Source: Bacteroides sp.
GTDB lineage: Bacteria; Bacteroidota; Bacteroidia; Bacteroidales; SM23-62
DNA: 48,265 nt
Assembly (NCBI GenBank): GCA_011053095.1
Contig: DRHS01000203.1
Coordinates: forward strand, 1 to 48,265
Direction: 5' to 3'
This document shows, piece after piece, positions 16,183-25,846 of this stretch. The notes beneath the pieces were generated by a model. It was given only the letters and a program-made list of their open reading frames with translations. It was not told where the DNA came from and made no database searches. The number at the start of each line of letters is the position of its first letter. Position 1 is the first letter of the stretch. Position numbers and translations under genes: made by a program.

Positions 16183-17645
16183 GCGGCAATCTGCTGATTA
16201 GTGCTGCTGATGCTGGCTCCGTTCACATCTTCAGGAATGTACAACCTGTATTGGTAGTCATTCAGTCTGATAGCATAGGCGAGATCAAAAAAGACCTTCT
16301 CACTCCGGAATCCGAGTCCCCCATTCAGTGTTATATAGCTTGATTCCCCGTTTATCTCGGTCTTTTTATAGGGACTGTCATAATACGAGGCTCCTCCCCT
16401 GAGGTACATTGGTCCGAGATGCAGTTCTGCACCGAGGCGAATATTATGCGCTGCAGTATAAATCTCACGAATGCGGTCATTCTGGTCTAACAGATCATAA
16501 TCTGTGCTGCGGCTGTCCATGCTGGCTTCACTATAATCCATGTATTCATAGTCAGCACTGATGATGGCAATACGGCCAAGCTGAAGGGCTACGCTTCCAA
16601 TAGCCTTCCAGGGAGTGCGAAGCCAGTATTCGAATTCATTGGTAGGTGATTGCAGATAATAATCCGGCACTCCATATTGCTGATCGAAGGTTGATTGCAT
16701 ATCGGTGTAGAAGCTTTCCTTGATTTTATAGAAGGTTGGAAGATGGAAAGCTGCACCAATACGAATAAGGCTTATGGGTCTGAATATCATCCCTGCTTTG
16801 AAAGTATAACCCGTTCCACGTGTATCCAGCAGTTCCCTGAATGTAAATGAATCAAAATAATCCAGTATCTGAGCATCATCAAATTCCTGGTGAATTACTT
16901 CCGAGTTGTATCTCAGCCTGTGTATCCCGAATGTTCCCCCAATATAAAGCCTGTTTCCATAGTTAGCCCCTACGCTGATAACATATTCACCTATGCCACC
17001 GGATTCGATTATCCTTCTTTGCTGAGATTGGCCATAATACTGGTTCCACAGTTCATTCCAGAATCCGAGAGAATCAATCTCAAGCATATAAGTCCCCCAT
17101 GCAAGTCCCTCATAAAACGGATCCAGCAAACTCTTGTCCTGGTCGGCACCTGGTGTGGCATTAGCCCAATTGGTGAAATTATCCAACAGGCTGGAGCTTT
17201 GATCACTGCCTGAAACCATTACACCCTTCATAAGTGTATTCCTGTTAAAATTGTTAAGCTGGTTATACCCCAGTCCAAATGTCACGCCAATCCAGCCTTC
17301 ATCCTTACCGGTAAGAATGGTATGTACAAATCCAATATTATTGAAGATAAACTGGTAATTGTTGTCCTCCGTAGTTTTACCCAGGTAAGTGGAAGAGGTA
17401 TTATCATATGCAAGAGTTGGTGTAATAGTGAACTCTGAACTACGGTAAACACCTAATCCGGCAGGATTCATACTGGCAGAGGTAAAATCACCTCCGAGTG
17501 CTCCGAAAGCACCACCCATTGAAATTGTCCTGGCCGTACCACCGTAGAAGTTCTGGGAATACCGCAGTGCATCTGCCTCATTCTGGGCCTGTACGGCGGC
17601 CAGCAGAAATAAGGATGAGATCAGTATTGTGTATATTGTTTTCAT
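16161..17645 (-). CDS. OmpP1/FadL-like outer-membrane barrel protein
   Basis: A predicted outer-membrane protein of 494 residues with a signal peptide (MKTIYTILISSLFLLAAVQAQ, cleavage near AQ; shown split as MKTIYTILIS and SLFLLAAVQAQ). The mature N-terminus has NFYGGTARTISMGGAFGALGGD followed by SASMNPAGLGVYR, in short the MGGAF...NPAGL pattern of the FadL/OmpP1 family. These are monomeric barrels with a hydrophobic ligand path. Alternating aromatic strands continue to a C-terminal Phe (IGFRF), a normal Bam recognition end. I use the ATG at 17645. A TTG at 17654 would add three residues. The substrate is unknown. Confidence 0.82.
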   Translation of the reverse strand: MKTIYTILISSLFLLAAVQAQNEADALRYSQNFYGGTARTISMGGAFGALGGDFTSASMNPAGLGVYRSSEFTITPTLAYDNTSSTYLGKTTEDNNYQFIFNNIGFVHTILTGKDEGWIGVTFGLGYNQLNNFNRNTLMKGVMVSGSDQSSSLLDNFTNWANATPGADQDKSLLDPFYEGLAWGTYMLEIDSLGFWNELWNQYYGQSQQRRIIESGGIGEYVISVGANYGNRLYIGGTFGIHRLRYNSEVIHQEFDDAQILDYFDSFTFRELLDTRGTGYTFKAGMIFRPISLIRIGAAFHLPTFYKIKESFYTDMQSTFDQQYGVPDYYLQSPTNEFEYWLRTPWKAIGSVALQLGRIAIISADYEYMDYSEASMDSRSTDYDLLDQNDRIREIYTAAHNIRLGAELHLGPMYLRGGASYYDSPYKKTEINGESSYITLNGGLGFRSEKVFFDLAYAIRLNDYQYRLYIPEDVNGASISSTNQQIAATIGFRF

Positions 17646-17710
17646 TTTCTGCAATTAACCTTGCTTTCAGAGTTATTATCTGCATATTAAATGTTTTCTG
17701 ATGTCTGGCC

Positions 17711-19315
17711 CTAACGCCTGCTACCACCGCCAGAAGATCTTGAACTGCTTCCGGATGATCTTGAACTGCTTCCGGATGACCTACTTACTCCACTACTCCC
17801 GCTACTCCTGCTAACTGATCCTGAAGATCTCGAAGAGGATCCGGAGGACCTGTAGCTTGAACTGGAGGATCTCGAGGGACTCGAAGACCTGTAGTTGCTG
17901 CCCGAAGAGGATGAAGAAGAACGATAGTTTGAGGACGAACTTCTCGGCTGTGTATAAGTAGAGCGCTGCTGTGTTGTTGATTTATAATTACTGCTGCTCC
18001 GTGTCGGGCTGGTTGAATTATAGCTGGGTTTATACGTCGTTCTTGGTTTTGTATATGTAGGCGTATAACTTTTTCGCGTTGTCGTTGTGTATCTGCTTGT
18101 GTTGTTGCTTCTTGTGGTATACCTTGCATCGCTTTTCATTGCTTGAGCAGGCTTCACATTACCACGACCCTGTCCGTTTTCATTTCTATTTCCGGGATTC
18201 TGGTCCGTTCCGCGAACAGTCGTTACAGGTCTTGCATTTCCATTTGCATTATTATTTCTCTGGGTATTGCCGTTGTAGCTGGCACGTGAACGGTTCGGCA
18301 GCTTATCCTTGTCTGTTCCATATGCGTTTCCCTGATTTCCACTCATTCGGCTGCGTGAATTATCCGTAGATGAAGTACCTGCAGTTGTGGCACCTGCGGC
18401 AGTAATTGCTGAAGTACGTGTAGCGCTGCGTGTTGCATTACTCGCACTATTGGTACCTGCATCCGTGCGGGTTGCAGTCCCCCGGCTCCTTGAATAGGTT
18501 CCGGAATTGGTCTTTTTAGGATCCAGGGTCCGTGCACCATAGGTAGAATATCCCGATCTGGAAGCCCTGTGGCCATATGTATATTCGCCTCCCTGGCCGT
18601 AATCAGAGTAATAAGAGTATTGATTGGGATAGTAATATCCTCCACTTGAATAATATCCGTCGTTATAGCCATGGTTGTATCCATGCCCGTAAGAGCCATA
18701 GTAGCTTCCGTAGCCGTAGCCAGGATAACCGTACCCATACCCCGGGTAGCCGTATCCCCCGTATCCATAACCCATGCCATATCCCATGCCAAATCCCATG
18801 CCAAATCCCATGCTGACGGAGAATCTTGATCCCCCGGAGCCATAATACGGATCATACCATGGATCGTAGTAACCATATCCTGTAGATGGACTATGGAATC
18901 TGTTGATCCGTGATTCATAGGATGGGTACTGGTTTACTGCACCATAATAATTATTGACAACTGCCGGTTGTGAGCCATCGTCATAATAAGCATATTGCAT
19001 TTCAGCGTCTGAAGGATAATAGTTGGTATCCTCCATTACATAACCTTCCAGTCCTGCATTCGTTTCTGAGGCATCGTATTCACCTTCGATTGAAAGTCTG
19101 TACTTCTCATAATCACTCAGTCCATCTCCTGCCACGCCAGCTCCCTGTGTGCTTGCCAAGACCTCATTCTCAGCGGCCTGGCTTTGCATCCTGGCATCCT
19201 TCGGAGTATAATACAGGTCATCATATTCGGTAACACCTGCTTTGTAAGATGAAGAGCAGGAAACCAGAATAAGTGCCAGAATCAAGATGATGCTTATGTT
19301 AATTTTAGTTTTCAT
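17711..19315 (-). CDS. Low-complexity lipoprotein, Gly/Tyr-rich then Ser/Arg-rich
   Basis: I do not recognise a functional family. The 534-residue protein has a lipoprotein signal (ILVSC, Cys20), a short acidic segment, then about residues 125-260 dominated by Gly, Tyr and Pro in units such as YGYPGYGYG and MGYGMGYGYGG. The middle (about 260-420) is rich in Asn, Thr, Arg and Ala. The last 120 residues are almost pure Ser/Arg/Thr/Tyr/Gly, ending in repeats of the type RSSGSS and a final GGGSRR. The pI should be very high. Such sequence is usually disordered or adhesive, and a surface-attached, polyanion-binding role is possible but unsupported. The 3' codons repeat nearly identically, making the locus prone to repeat-length change. 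Confidence 0.75.
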   Translation of the reverse strand: MKTKINISIILILALILVSCSSSYKAGVTEYDDLYYTPKDARMQSQAAENEVLASTQGAGVAGDGLSDYEKYRLSIEGEYDASETNAGLEGYVMEDTNYYPSDAEMQYAYYDDGSQPAVVNNYYGAVNQYPSYESRINRFHSPSTGYGYYDPWYDPYYGSGGSRFSVSMGFGMGFGMGYGMGYGYGGYGYPGYGYGYPGYGYGSYYGSYGHGYNHGYNDGYYSSGGYYYPNQYSYYSDYGQGGEYTYGHRASRSGYSTYGARTLDPKKTNSGTYSRSRGTATRTDAGTNSASNATRSATRTSAITAAGATTAGTSSTDNSRSRMSGNQGNAYGTDKDKLPNRSRASYNGNTQRNNNANGNARPVTTVRGTDQNPGNRNENGQGRGNVKPAQAMKSDARYTTRSNNTSRYTTTTRKSYTPTYTKPRTTYKPSYNSTSPTRSSSNYKSTTQQRSTYTQPRSSSSNYRSSSSSSGSNYRSSSPSRSSSSSYRSSGSSSRSSGSVSRSSGSSGVSRSSGSSSRSSGSSSRSSGGGSRR

Positions 19316-19430
19316 GGTTAATCCTCCAAAATTTATACTTTACCTGAAAAATGCAAATACCGTACCAAAAATGTATAATTGTTCATTAAAATATTGCTTA
19401 TTTTGCAGATTTATATCACAAATCTAAGAA

Positions 19431-20906
19431 ATGGCGAAAGAACTTACACCCAGAAATGAAAATTATGCTCAATGGTATAATGATTTGGTAATTAAGGCGG
19501 ATCTTGCAGAAAGCTCTGCAGTCAGGGGATGCATGGTCATTAAACCCTATGGATATGCGATCTGGGAAAAAATACAATCAATCCTCGACGGGAAATTCAA
19601 AAAAACCGGGCATTCAAATGCATATTTTCCCCTCTTCATACCAAAATCATTCTTTAGCAAGGAGGCCGCACATGTTGAAGGTTTTGCCAAGGAATGTGCT
19701 GTAGTCACCCACTACCGGCTTAAGATTGATGAGAAAACCGGAGAAATTATTGTTGATGAGACTGCTAAACTTGAAGAGGAACTAATAGTACGGCCTACCT
19801 CCGAAACCATCATCTGGAATACATACAGGAAATGGATACAATCCTACAGAGACCTCCCGATACTGATAAACCAGTGGGCCAATGTTGTACGCTGGGAAAT
19901 GAGACCCCGTCTTTTTCTTCGGACAACTGAATTTCTCTGGCAGGAAGGTCATACCGCACATGCAACCGAACAGGAGGCAGTTGAAGAAACTGAAAAAATC
20001 ATAAACCTGTATGCAGATTTCGCTGAAAATTATATGGGTGTGCCTGTAATTAAGGGAAGAAAAACGGAAGAGGAACGATTCGCGGGTGCTGTTGACACCT
20101 ACGCCATTGAAGCCCTAATGCAGGATGGCAAGGCTCTTCAATGTGGGACAAGTCATTTTTTGGGACAAAATTTTGCAAAAGCATTTGATGTGAAATTCAC
20201 AAGTAAGGAGGGCAAGCTGGAACATGTGTGGGCAACTTCCTGGGGTGTATCAACCCGCTTGATGGGTGCGTTGATAATGGCACATTCAGACGATAATGGA
20301 CTGGTGCTGCCTCCTCAATTGGCGCCCATACAGGTAGTCATTATTCCTATTTACAAGTCCGGCGAAGATATGCAGCGGGTAAGTGAAACCGCAGAAAAGA
20401 TTAAGGAGGAACTCGAGGCATCTGGTCTTACCGTGAAGTTTGATAATCGCGACACTCACAAGCCCGGCTGGAAATTCAGTGAATATGAGATGAAGGGAGT
20501 GCCAGTAAGAATAGCTATAGGTCCCCGCGACCTGGAAAACAACACCGTTGAAATAGCCCGCCGGGATACACTTGAAAAGCAAGTAGTTTCAAGGAATTCT
20601 GTCGATGATGTGGTCCGTGGACTTATGGAAGAGATCCAACAGAATATATACCGGAAATCACTTGATTTCAGAAGGAACAACACCTTTATGGTAGATGACT
20701 GGGACGAGTTTAAGGACATTATTGAGAACAGGCCCGGATTTGTACTCGCTCACTGGGATGGCACAAGGGAAACTGAATTAAAAATTAAAGAGGAGACCAA
20801 AGCTACCATACGATGTATTCCGTTTGATGCAGAAATCGAAAAAGGCAAGTGCATTTACACAGGAAATCCCTCAGATAAGCGGGTTCTGTTTGCTATAGCC
20901 TATTAA
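19431..20906 (+). CDS. proS: Prolyl-tRNA synthetase, archaeal/eukaryotic type
   Basis: Charges tRNA-Pro. At 491 residues, without the large INS editing insertion of the E. coli enzyme, it is the ProS type 3 found in archaea, eukaryotes and several bacterial groups including Bacteroidota. Class II motifs are clear: [19 protein letters not shown], then [24 protein letters not shown] (motif 2; shown in parts RWEMRPR and TTEFLWQEG) and the anticodon-binding domain with [17 protein letters not shown]. The characteristic C-terminal domain ends in a Tyr (FAIAY). It is divergent from the low-complexity lipoprotein gene. The unknown gene at 20916 starts 9 bases downstream. Confidence 0.97.
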   Translation: MAKELTPRNENYAQWYNDLVIKADLAESSAVRGCMVIKPYGYAIWEKIQSILDGKFKKTGHSNAYFPLFIPKSFFSKEAAHVEGFAKECAVVTHYRLKIDEKTGEIIVDETAKLEEELIVRPTSETIIWNTYRKWIQSYRDLPILINQWANVVRWEMRPRLFLRTTEFLWQEGHTAHATEQEAVEETEKIINLYADFAENYMGVPVIKGRKTEEERFAGAVDTYAIEALMQDGKALQCGTSHFLGQNFAKAFDVKFTSKEGKLEHVWATSWGVSTRLMGALIMAHSDDNGLVLPPQLAPIQVVIIPIYKSGEDMQRVSETAEKIKEELEASGLTVKFDNRDTHKPGWKFSEYEMKGVPVRIAIGPRDLENNTVEIARRDTLEKQVVSRNSVDDVVRGLMEEIQQNIYRKSLDFRRNNTFMVDDWDEFKDIIENRPGFVLAHWDGTRETELKIKEETKATIRCIPFDAEIEKGKCIYTGNPSDKRVLFAIAY

Positions 20907-20915
20907 ACATATACT

Positions 20916-21608
20916 ATGGAAAAGGAAGATATTAAATCCAGCATTTTTAACACCCTTAAGGACAAGTCCGCCGTCAAACAACAGGTCCACGATAACACTC
21001 TTGCTGTCCTCTTGGATGTCAAACTAATACTCCAGGACCTGAATGAGGAGTTAAATCAAAAGCTTGGGGATGCAGACCAGAGGGTGCACCTGGAGTACAC
21101 CGACAATGGTAATTACAGCGCCCAGCTTAAGATCGCCGGAGACCTGCTGATCTTCGCAATGCATTCGAATATTTTTGAATTTGACAGGAGCCACGGAGTA
21201 TGGAAGACTTCCTATGTGAAAAAAGATAGGTTGGCTTCCTATTGTGGGATTATAAATATTTATAATTTTCTCGCCGATTCCTTCAAATTCAATCGCATGC
21301 AGGATCTGGGGTACCTTGTTGGACGGATTTTCATAAATAAGGACATGCATTATTTCACTGAAGGCAAACGACAGCTGGGATTCTTCTTCAACAACTTCGG
21401 AAACGAGGTTATAAATAAATCTTCACTAACACATATTATTAACCTTTCAATAAACTATGCGCTGGAATTTGATTTACTTGTACCTCCCTATGATACTGTT
21501 AAAATCGCATCTGTTGAACAAATCAGCGACAGGATCCAGCTGTCAAAACTGAGAACAGGCAAAAGACTCGGATTTCAATTCAACTCAGATGATATCGGAT
21601 CTGAATGA
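20916..21608 (+). CDS. Conserved-looking cytoplasmic protein of unknown function
   Basis: I do not recognise this 230-residue protein. It has no signal peptide or membrane segment. The N-terminal 60 residues are helical and charged (DNTLAVLLDVKLILQDLNEELNQKL, in short a predicted coiled helix near 25-50). The middle looks alpha/beta with aromatic strands (IFAMHSNIFEFDRSHGVW, KTSYVKKDRLASYCGIINIYNF, the latter at about 93-114). The C-terminus is basic. It follows proS by 9 bases and is probably co-transcribed with it. Codon use and composition resemble the neighbours, so it is a real gene. Confidence 0.75.
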   Translation: MEKEDIKSSIFNTLKDKSAVKQQVHDNTLAVLLDVKLILQDLNEELNQKLGDADQRVHLEYTDNGNYSAQLKIAGDLLIFAMHSNIFEFDRSHGVWKTSYVKKDRLASYCGIINIYNFLADSFKFNRMQDLGYLVGRIFINKDMHYFTEGKRQLGFFFNNFGNEVINKSSLTHIINLSINYALEFDLLVPPYDTVKIASVEQISDRIQLSKLRTGKRLGFQFNSDDIGSE

Positions 21609-21724
21609 CAACTATCTTATTATTAGCATATTAAGTCATTGGGTTCAGTAATAAACACTGAGCACCCAGATAAATTCACATCTTTTTCCTTATTTTACTA
21701 AGGCAGACAAAATCCCGGAGTCCC

Positions 21725-23686
21725 TTGAAGAAGTTCATCCTGTTTTTCCTTTCTGTCCTGGTCTACCTGCCCATTTCAGGTCAGGATCCTGCATTCCCTG
21801 TATATGACACCCTGAGGCTTGTCAAGGGATCGAAGATAATCATGTCCTCTGGTGACAGGATCAAGATTGATAAGGATACGACTGTTTTGATCCATAGCGG
21901 ACTCGCTTACAAGATCAGGTATCCCAGAGGAGAAGCGGGTGATGTATTCTTTGATTCATTGGAGACAAGGGCAAGCCAGAGCAGGTGGAGCCAGCAATTG
22001 CATAATGTTGTAATCACCACTCCCCAACAGCCTGATTATTCCGACACAGTACAGACAAAGATGAGTTCGGAACCTTTTATTTCACAGGGAGGAAAAATTA
22101 TCCGCTCCATCCATTTTACCAAGCTGGAACCATTCGGTCCTACGATATACGACACTTCACGTCAGGCAGTATCAAAGGTCGAGATATTTGGTAATGATGT
22201 TCACAGGGTTACTCAGGACCGGGTCCTGGATAATCACCTGTTATTTGATGTAGGTGATCTGGTAGATCCGAATGAATTTGCTGACAACGAACGTCTTCTT
22301 CGTGGATTGCCATTTATACAGGATGTGAGGATAGAATTGACCGAAACCAGTCCCGGATCTGACAGTGTCGATATCCGTATTATAACCAAGGATAATTTCT
22401 CTATTGGTGCATCAGGAGCACCTCAGAATTATGATGCCGGAAGGCTGAGTGTTTTTGAGAAGAACCTTTTCGGACTGGGACAAGAACTGCATGTGGTCTT
22501 TCACTGGGATGCACAGAAATCGCCATGGCTGGGTAACGAGATTATATACATAATCAATAACCTGGGAGGCTCATTTATCAATTCTAAGCTCCGGTATGCC
22601 CAGGTCTTTGACTCGGAATCCTATCAGTTTGAACTACAACGGCGATTTTTTACACCCGATATAAAATGGGCCGGGGCCCTCAACCTGGAAAGAACCAGGG
22701 CCATGCGGTTCATTGATTATATAGATACTGTCGATCAGGTAATACCTGTAAAATTCAATATTTATGATCTCTGGGCAGGAAGGTCTTTTTATCTGAGCTC
22801 TAAGAGGACAATTACCCGGAACCGTCTGAATCTTGTGCTTGCATCCCGACTTTTCCGGAACCATTACATTGACCGGCCCGAAGATGTTACCGAAACCATG
22901 TTCTATGAATTTCATAACCGGAATTTATGGCTGACCTCTTTTTCGATATCCTCGCAGTCTTTCTTTAAAAGTAACCTTATTCTGGATTTTGGACGGACAG
23001 AGGACGTGCCCCAGGGTATGAAGTTCAGTATTACAGCCGGACCGGAGATCAATGAATTCAACAGCAGGTTTTATACCGGTGTAAGCATTTCTCAGGGAAG
23101 GTATATCGGGCAATTCGGATATCTACACACCCTTCTGGAAGGAGGTGGATTTGTGAAGGATCGTTCCTATATACACCAGGGCGTCATCAATGCCCAGGTA
23201 AATTATTTCACTCCCCTGTTTATTATTAACCGGTTTAAATTCAGACACTTCGTCTCCGCGAGATACGTCAGGGGAATACGCCGTTTTGAGGATGAATATA
23301 TTGGCATTAATGATATTGAAGGAATCCGGGGCTTCCGTTCGGGACTCCCCCTCGGCCAGCAAAAATTTATATTCAATTATGAGGCCGATGCATTCACACC
23401 TTTTTACCTGTATGGATTCCGTTTTGTCATGTTTGGTTTTGCTGATATGGGGATCGTCGGACCCGAATATATAAAATGGCATGATGGTTCATTCTTCTCA
23501 GGTCTTGGTGTTGGAGTCAGGATCAAAAATGAAAGACTGGTTTTTGAAACCATCTCCATCCGTCTGGGATACTATCCAAACCACCCCGAAAAAAGCTTCC
23601 CTCTCTTTCTGGATGTTTATGGTGAAGAACGCCTGAATCCGGATAATTTCTACGTTACCAAGCCGGAGATCATTGGCTTTGAATAG
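21725..23686 (+). CDS. Omp85/BamA-TamA-like outer-membrane protein, TTG start
   Basis: A 653-residue exported protein. The signal peptide (MKKFILFFLSVLVYLPISGQ) begins at a TTG at 21725, the only start that preserves it, with CGGAG shortly upstream. Residues of about 124-222 contain a POTRA-like segment (VSKVEIFGNDVHRV, FDVGDLVDPNEFADNERLL, FIQDVRIEL). From about 225 on the sequence shows alternating strands of an Omp85-type 16-strand barrel. It is shorter than BamA and has one clear POTRA, so it is a paralogue rather than BamA itself. A protein-insertion or translocation role is inferred from the family only. It ends in IIGFE rather than an aromatic residue. Confidence 0.8.
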   Translation: MKKFILFFLSVLVYLPISGQDPAFPVYDTLRLVKGSKIIMSSGDRIKIDKDTTVLIHSGLAYKIRYPRGEAGDVFFDSLETRASQSRWSQQLHNVVITTPQQPDYSDTVQTKMSSEPFISQGGKIIRSIHFTKLEPFGPTIYDTSRQAVSKVEIFGNDVHRVTQDRVLDNHLLFDVGDLVDPNEFADNERLLRGLPFIQDVRIELTETSPGSDSVDIRIITKDNFSIGASGAPQNYDAGRLSVFEKNLFGLGQELHVVFHWDAQKSPWLGNEIIYIINNLGGSFINSKLRYAQVFDSESYQFELQRRFFTPDIKWAGALNLERTRAMRFIDYIDTVDQVIPVKFNIYDLWAGRSFYLSSKRTITRNRLNLVLASRLFRNHYIDRPEDVTETMFYEFHNRNLWLTSFSISSQSFFKSNLILDFGRTEDVPQGMKFSITAGPEINEFNSRFYTGVSISQGRYIGQFGYLHTLLEGGGFVKDRSYIHQGVINAQVNYFTPLFIINRFKFRHFVSARYVRGIRRFEDEYIGINDIEGIRGFRSGLPLGQQKFIFNYEADAFTPFYLYGFRFVMFGFADMGIVGPEYIKWHDGSFFSGLGVGVRIKNERLVFETISIRLGYYPNHPEKSFPLFLDVYGEERLNPDNFYVTKPEIIGFE

Positions 23687-23741
23687 CCTGATTTTAACCA
23701 ATAATTAAGATTTACGGCCAAGGTGGATAGGGTAAAATCCA

Positions 23742-23749
23742 TAACTTTG
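23742..23749 (+). promoter_or_regulatory. -7 element for ahpC
   Basis: TAACTTTG matches TAnnTTTG and lies 37 bases upstream of the ahpC ATG. I do not see a clear -33 TTTG. An OxyR-type site cannot be recognised by eye. Confidence 0.5.
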
Positions 23750-23786
23750 TCATCAAAATGACTTAATAAATTAAAAATCAATTAAA

Positions 23787-24419
23787 ATGGCAGTACTCGT
23801 TGGTAAAAAAGCACCTCATTTTCAGGCCGCAGCGGTCGTTAACGGTGGAGAATTCGTTGAAGATTTTTCACTTGATCAGTACCTTGGGAAAAAATATGTA
23901 ATATTCTATTTCTACCCGGCAGATTTCACCTTTGTTTGTCCCACAGAAATTATATCCTTCCAGGATAAAATGGATGAATTTGACAAAAGAGATGTGGCCG
24001 TGGTAGGTTGTTCGGTGGATTCTAAATTTTCACACTGGAAGTGGCTTCAGACAGAGAAAAAGGACGGGGGAATCAAAGGAGTCAGGTATCCACTGGTGGC
24101 TGATAATTCCATGACGATTGCAGAAAACTATGATGTTCTTGCAGGTTCATACGATTACAACGAAAATGGTGAAGCTGTTTTTGAGGGTGTCCCCGAAGCC
24201 TATCGCGGACTTTTCCTTATCGACAAAGAAGGTAAGGTTCGCCACCAGCTTGTCAATGACATGCCGCTGGGAAGAAACATTGATGAAGCACTGCGTCTGG
24301 TTGATGCATTGCAATTTAGCGAGGAGCATGGTGAGGTTTGTCCCGCCGGCTGGAAAAAAGGTGATAAGGCAATGAAAGAGACTCAGGCATCTGTCGCCAA
24401 TTACCTTGGAAGCATGTAA
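23787..24419 (+). CDS. ahpC: 2-Cys peroxiredoxin (AhpC/Prx1 type)
   Basis: Reduces hydrogen peroxide and organic hydroperoxides. The 210-residue protein has the peroxidatic cysteine in DFTFVCPTEI (Cys51) with the upstream Pro/Thr environment intact, and the resolving cysteine in EVCPAGWKKGD (Cys185). It is therefore a typical 2-Cys enzyme working as an obligate dimer. The tail reads ANYLGSM and lacks the YF motif of overoxidation-sensitive eukaryotic enzymes. No ahpF lies next to it, so reduction probably depends on thioredoxin or an AhpF elsewhere. It is flanked by its own promoter and terminator, so it is a single-gene unit. Confidence 0.96.
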   Translation: MAVLVGKKAPHFQAAAVVNGGEFVEDFSLDQYLGKKYVIFYFYPADFTFVCPTEIISFQDKMDEFDKRDVAVVGCSVDSKFSHWKWLQTEKKDGGIKGVRYPLVADNSMTIAENYDVLAGSYDYNENGEAVFEGVPEAYRGLFLIDKEGKVRHQLVNDMPLGRNIDEALRLVDALQFSEEHGEVCPAGWKKGDKAMKETQASVANYLGSM

Positions 24420-24440
24420 TAATATTTCTTATCTATTTAG

Positions 24441-24467
24441 AGGGGGCTGCATGCCCCCTTTTTTTTT
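24441..24467 (+). terminator. Rho-independent terminator after ahpC
   Basis: Stem AGGGGGC (24441-24447) pairs with GCCCCCT (24453-24459) around the loop TGCAT. The T-run covers 24459-24467. Confidence 0.92.
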
Positions 24468-24470
24468 CAT

Positions 24471-24478
24471 TAAATTTG
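24471..24478 (+). promoter_or_regulatory. -7 element for tilS, immediately before the gene
   Basis: TAAATTTG matches TAnnTTTG exactly. The predicted transcription start (about 24485) coincides with the tilS ATG, so the mRNA may be leaderless or have a leader of a few bases. Confidence 0.5.
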
Positions 24479-24484
24479 TGGGAA

Positions 24485-25837
24485 ATGAAAAGTATGCTGG
24501 ATAGATTCATGGGATATATTCAAGCCGGAAAGCTTTGCAATCAGGAGGACCGGATACTGCTTGCTGTCAGTGGGGGAATTGATTCGGTGGTGATGCTGGA
24601 TCTGTTTATCTCCGCCGGGTTTGATGTTGGCATTGCTCACTGTAATTTCCATCTTCGGGGAGAAGAATCAAACCAGGATGCAGCCTTCGTTGAAGCCATT
24701 GCAAATAACTATTCCATAAGATATCACAGGAATGACTTTCAGACAGAGCAGACGGCCTCCGATATGGGAATATCCATACAGATGGCAGCCAGAGAACTCA
24801 GGTATAAATGGTTTGAAGAGCTCCGTCAGGATCAATCCTACGATCTGATCGCCACGGCCCATAACCAGGATGATGTGCTTGAAACTTTTTTTATCAACCT
24901 TTCAAGGGGAACCGGGATCAGGGGACTTTCAGGCATTCCATCCAAGGCCGGGAAAATAATCCGTCCAATCCTATTCGCCTCAAGGAAGGAAATAGTGGAA
25001 TATGCCACAGTCACAAGACTCTCCCACCGTGAGGATTCATCAAATGCCTCGGATAAGTACCTCAGAAACAAGGTAAGAAACAAGTTATTGCCAATGCTGG
25101 AAGATCAAAACCCATCTTTTCGCAAATCCCTTATAGAAACCATCACCAAACTTTCCGAGACAGAAAAGCTTTTTAGTGAGGAAATTAAGAAACTGAAAAA
25201 GAAACTGTTAATCCGGAAGGATGACAGAATAATAATCCGAATTCCGGAATTGAAACTGGTGGAATCAAGAAAAACCATTCTCTTCGAAATGCTTGCAGAA
25301 TTCAATTTCAGTTCTGCCTCAATTAATGACATCAATGATGCGATTGAAGGGCCTCCGGGCAAAATATTCTTATCTCCTTCCCACAGGCTGGTTAAAGATC
25401 GGGAGGAATTAATTCTGACACCTCTTGTTGAAGAGGAAGACCGGAGATATTACCTGGACCTTTCCGAAAATCAGATATTTGATCCACTGGATCTTGAATG
25501 GGTCGTTGTTAATTTCACAGATAGGTTTAAAATACCTGCTGACCAGAATATTGCCTGCCTCGACCTTGATATGCTGGACTTTCCACTTCTCCTGAGGCGC
25601 TGGCACAAAGGCGATTATTTTCAGCCGTTTGGTATGAAAGGGATGAAGAAGATTAGTGATTTTTTAATCGACCAAAAGGTATCCATTCCTGATAAGGAGA
25701 AACTCTGGTTACTGGCCAGCGGCCAGAAGATTGTCTGGGTTGTCGGTCACCGAATAGATGAACGATTCAGGATTACTGCTAAAACCAGTCAGATAATTAT
25801 GATCAAACGTACAAGCACTGATCTGTCAGGAAAATAA
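24485..25837 (+). CDS. tilS: tRNA(Ile)-lysidine synthase
   Basis: Converts the wobble cytidine of the CAU-anticodon tRNA-Ile to lysidine with ATP and lysine, so that it reads AUA codons. The 450-residue protein has the PP-loop ILLAVSGGIDSVVML near its start, IAHCNFHLRGEES, IATAHNQDDVLETFF and LSRGTGIRGLSG, and a C-terminal substrate-binding domain with RRWHKGDYFQPFGMKGMKKISDFL (key part RRWHKGD...KKISDF). The ATG at 24485 is used. The frame runs to a TTG at 24476, which lies inside the promoter box. It converges with tyrA, with only 9 bases between. AUA decoding by TilS is relevant here because infC apparently starts with AUA. Confidence 0.95.
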   Translation: MKSMLDRFMGYIQAGKLCNQEDRILLAVSGGIDSVVMLDLFISAGFDVGIAHCNFHLRGEESNQDAAFVEAIANNYSIRYHRNDFQTEQTASDMGISIQMAARELRYKWFEELRQDQSYDLIATAHNQDDVLETFFINLSRGTGIRGLSGIPSKAGKIIRPILFASRKEIVEYATVTRLSHREDSSNASDKYLRNKVRNKLLPMLEDQNPSFRKSLIETITKLSETEKLFSEEIKKLKKKLLIRKDDRIIIRIPELKLVESRKTILFEMLAEFNFSSASINDINDAIEGPPGKIFLSPSHRLVKDREELILTPLVEEEDRRYYLDLSENQIFDPLDLEWVVVNFTDRFKIPADQNIACLDLDMLDFPLLLRRWHKGDYFQPFGMKGMKKISDFLIDQKVSIPDKEKLWLLASGQKIVWVVGHRIDERFRITAKTSQIIMIKRTSTDLSGK

Positions 25838-25846
25838 AGACATAAT

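Noticed and set aside
17711..18000. Repeated near-identical DNA units considered as a CRISPR array
   Set aside because: The repeats are in-frame Ser/Arg codon repeats of a coding region without regular spacers.
17785..18918. Several long ORFs in other frames and on the plus strand within the low-complexity lipoprotein gene
   Set aside because: They are products of the biased codons of the real gene and have no signal, motif or start context of their own.
24476..24484. TTG start for tilS
   Set aside because: It falls inside the -7 promoter box. The ATG at 24485 keeps the full PP-loop domain.
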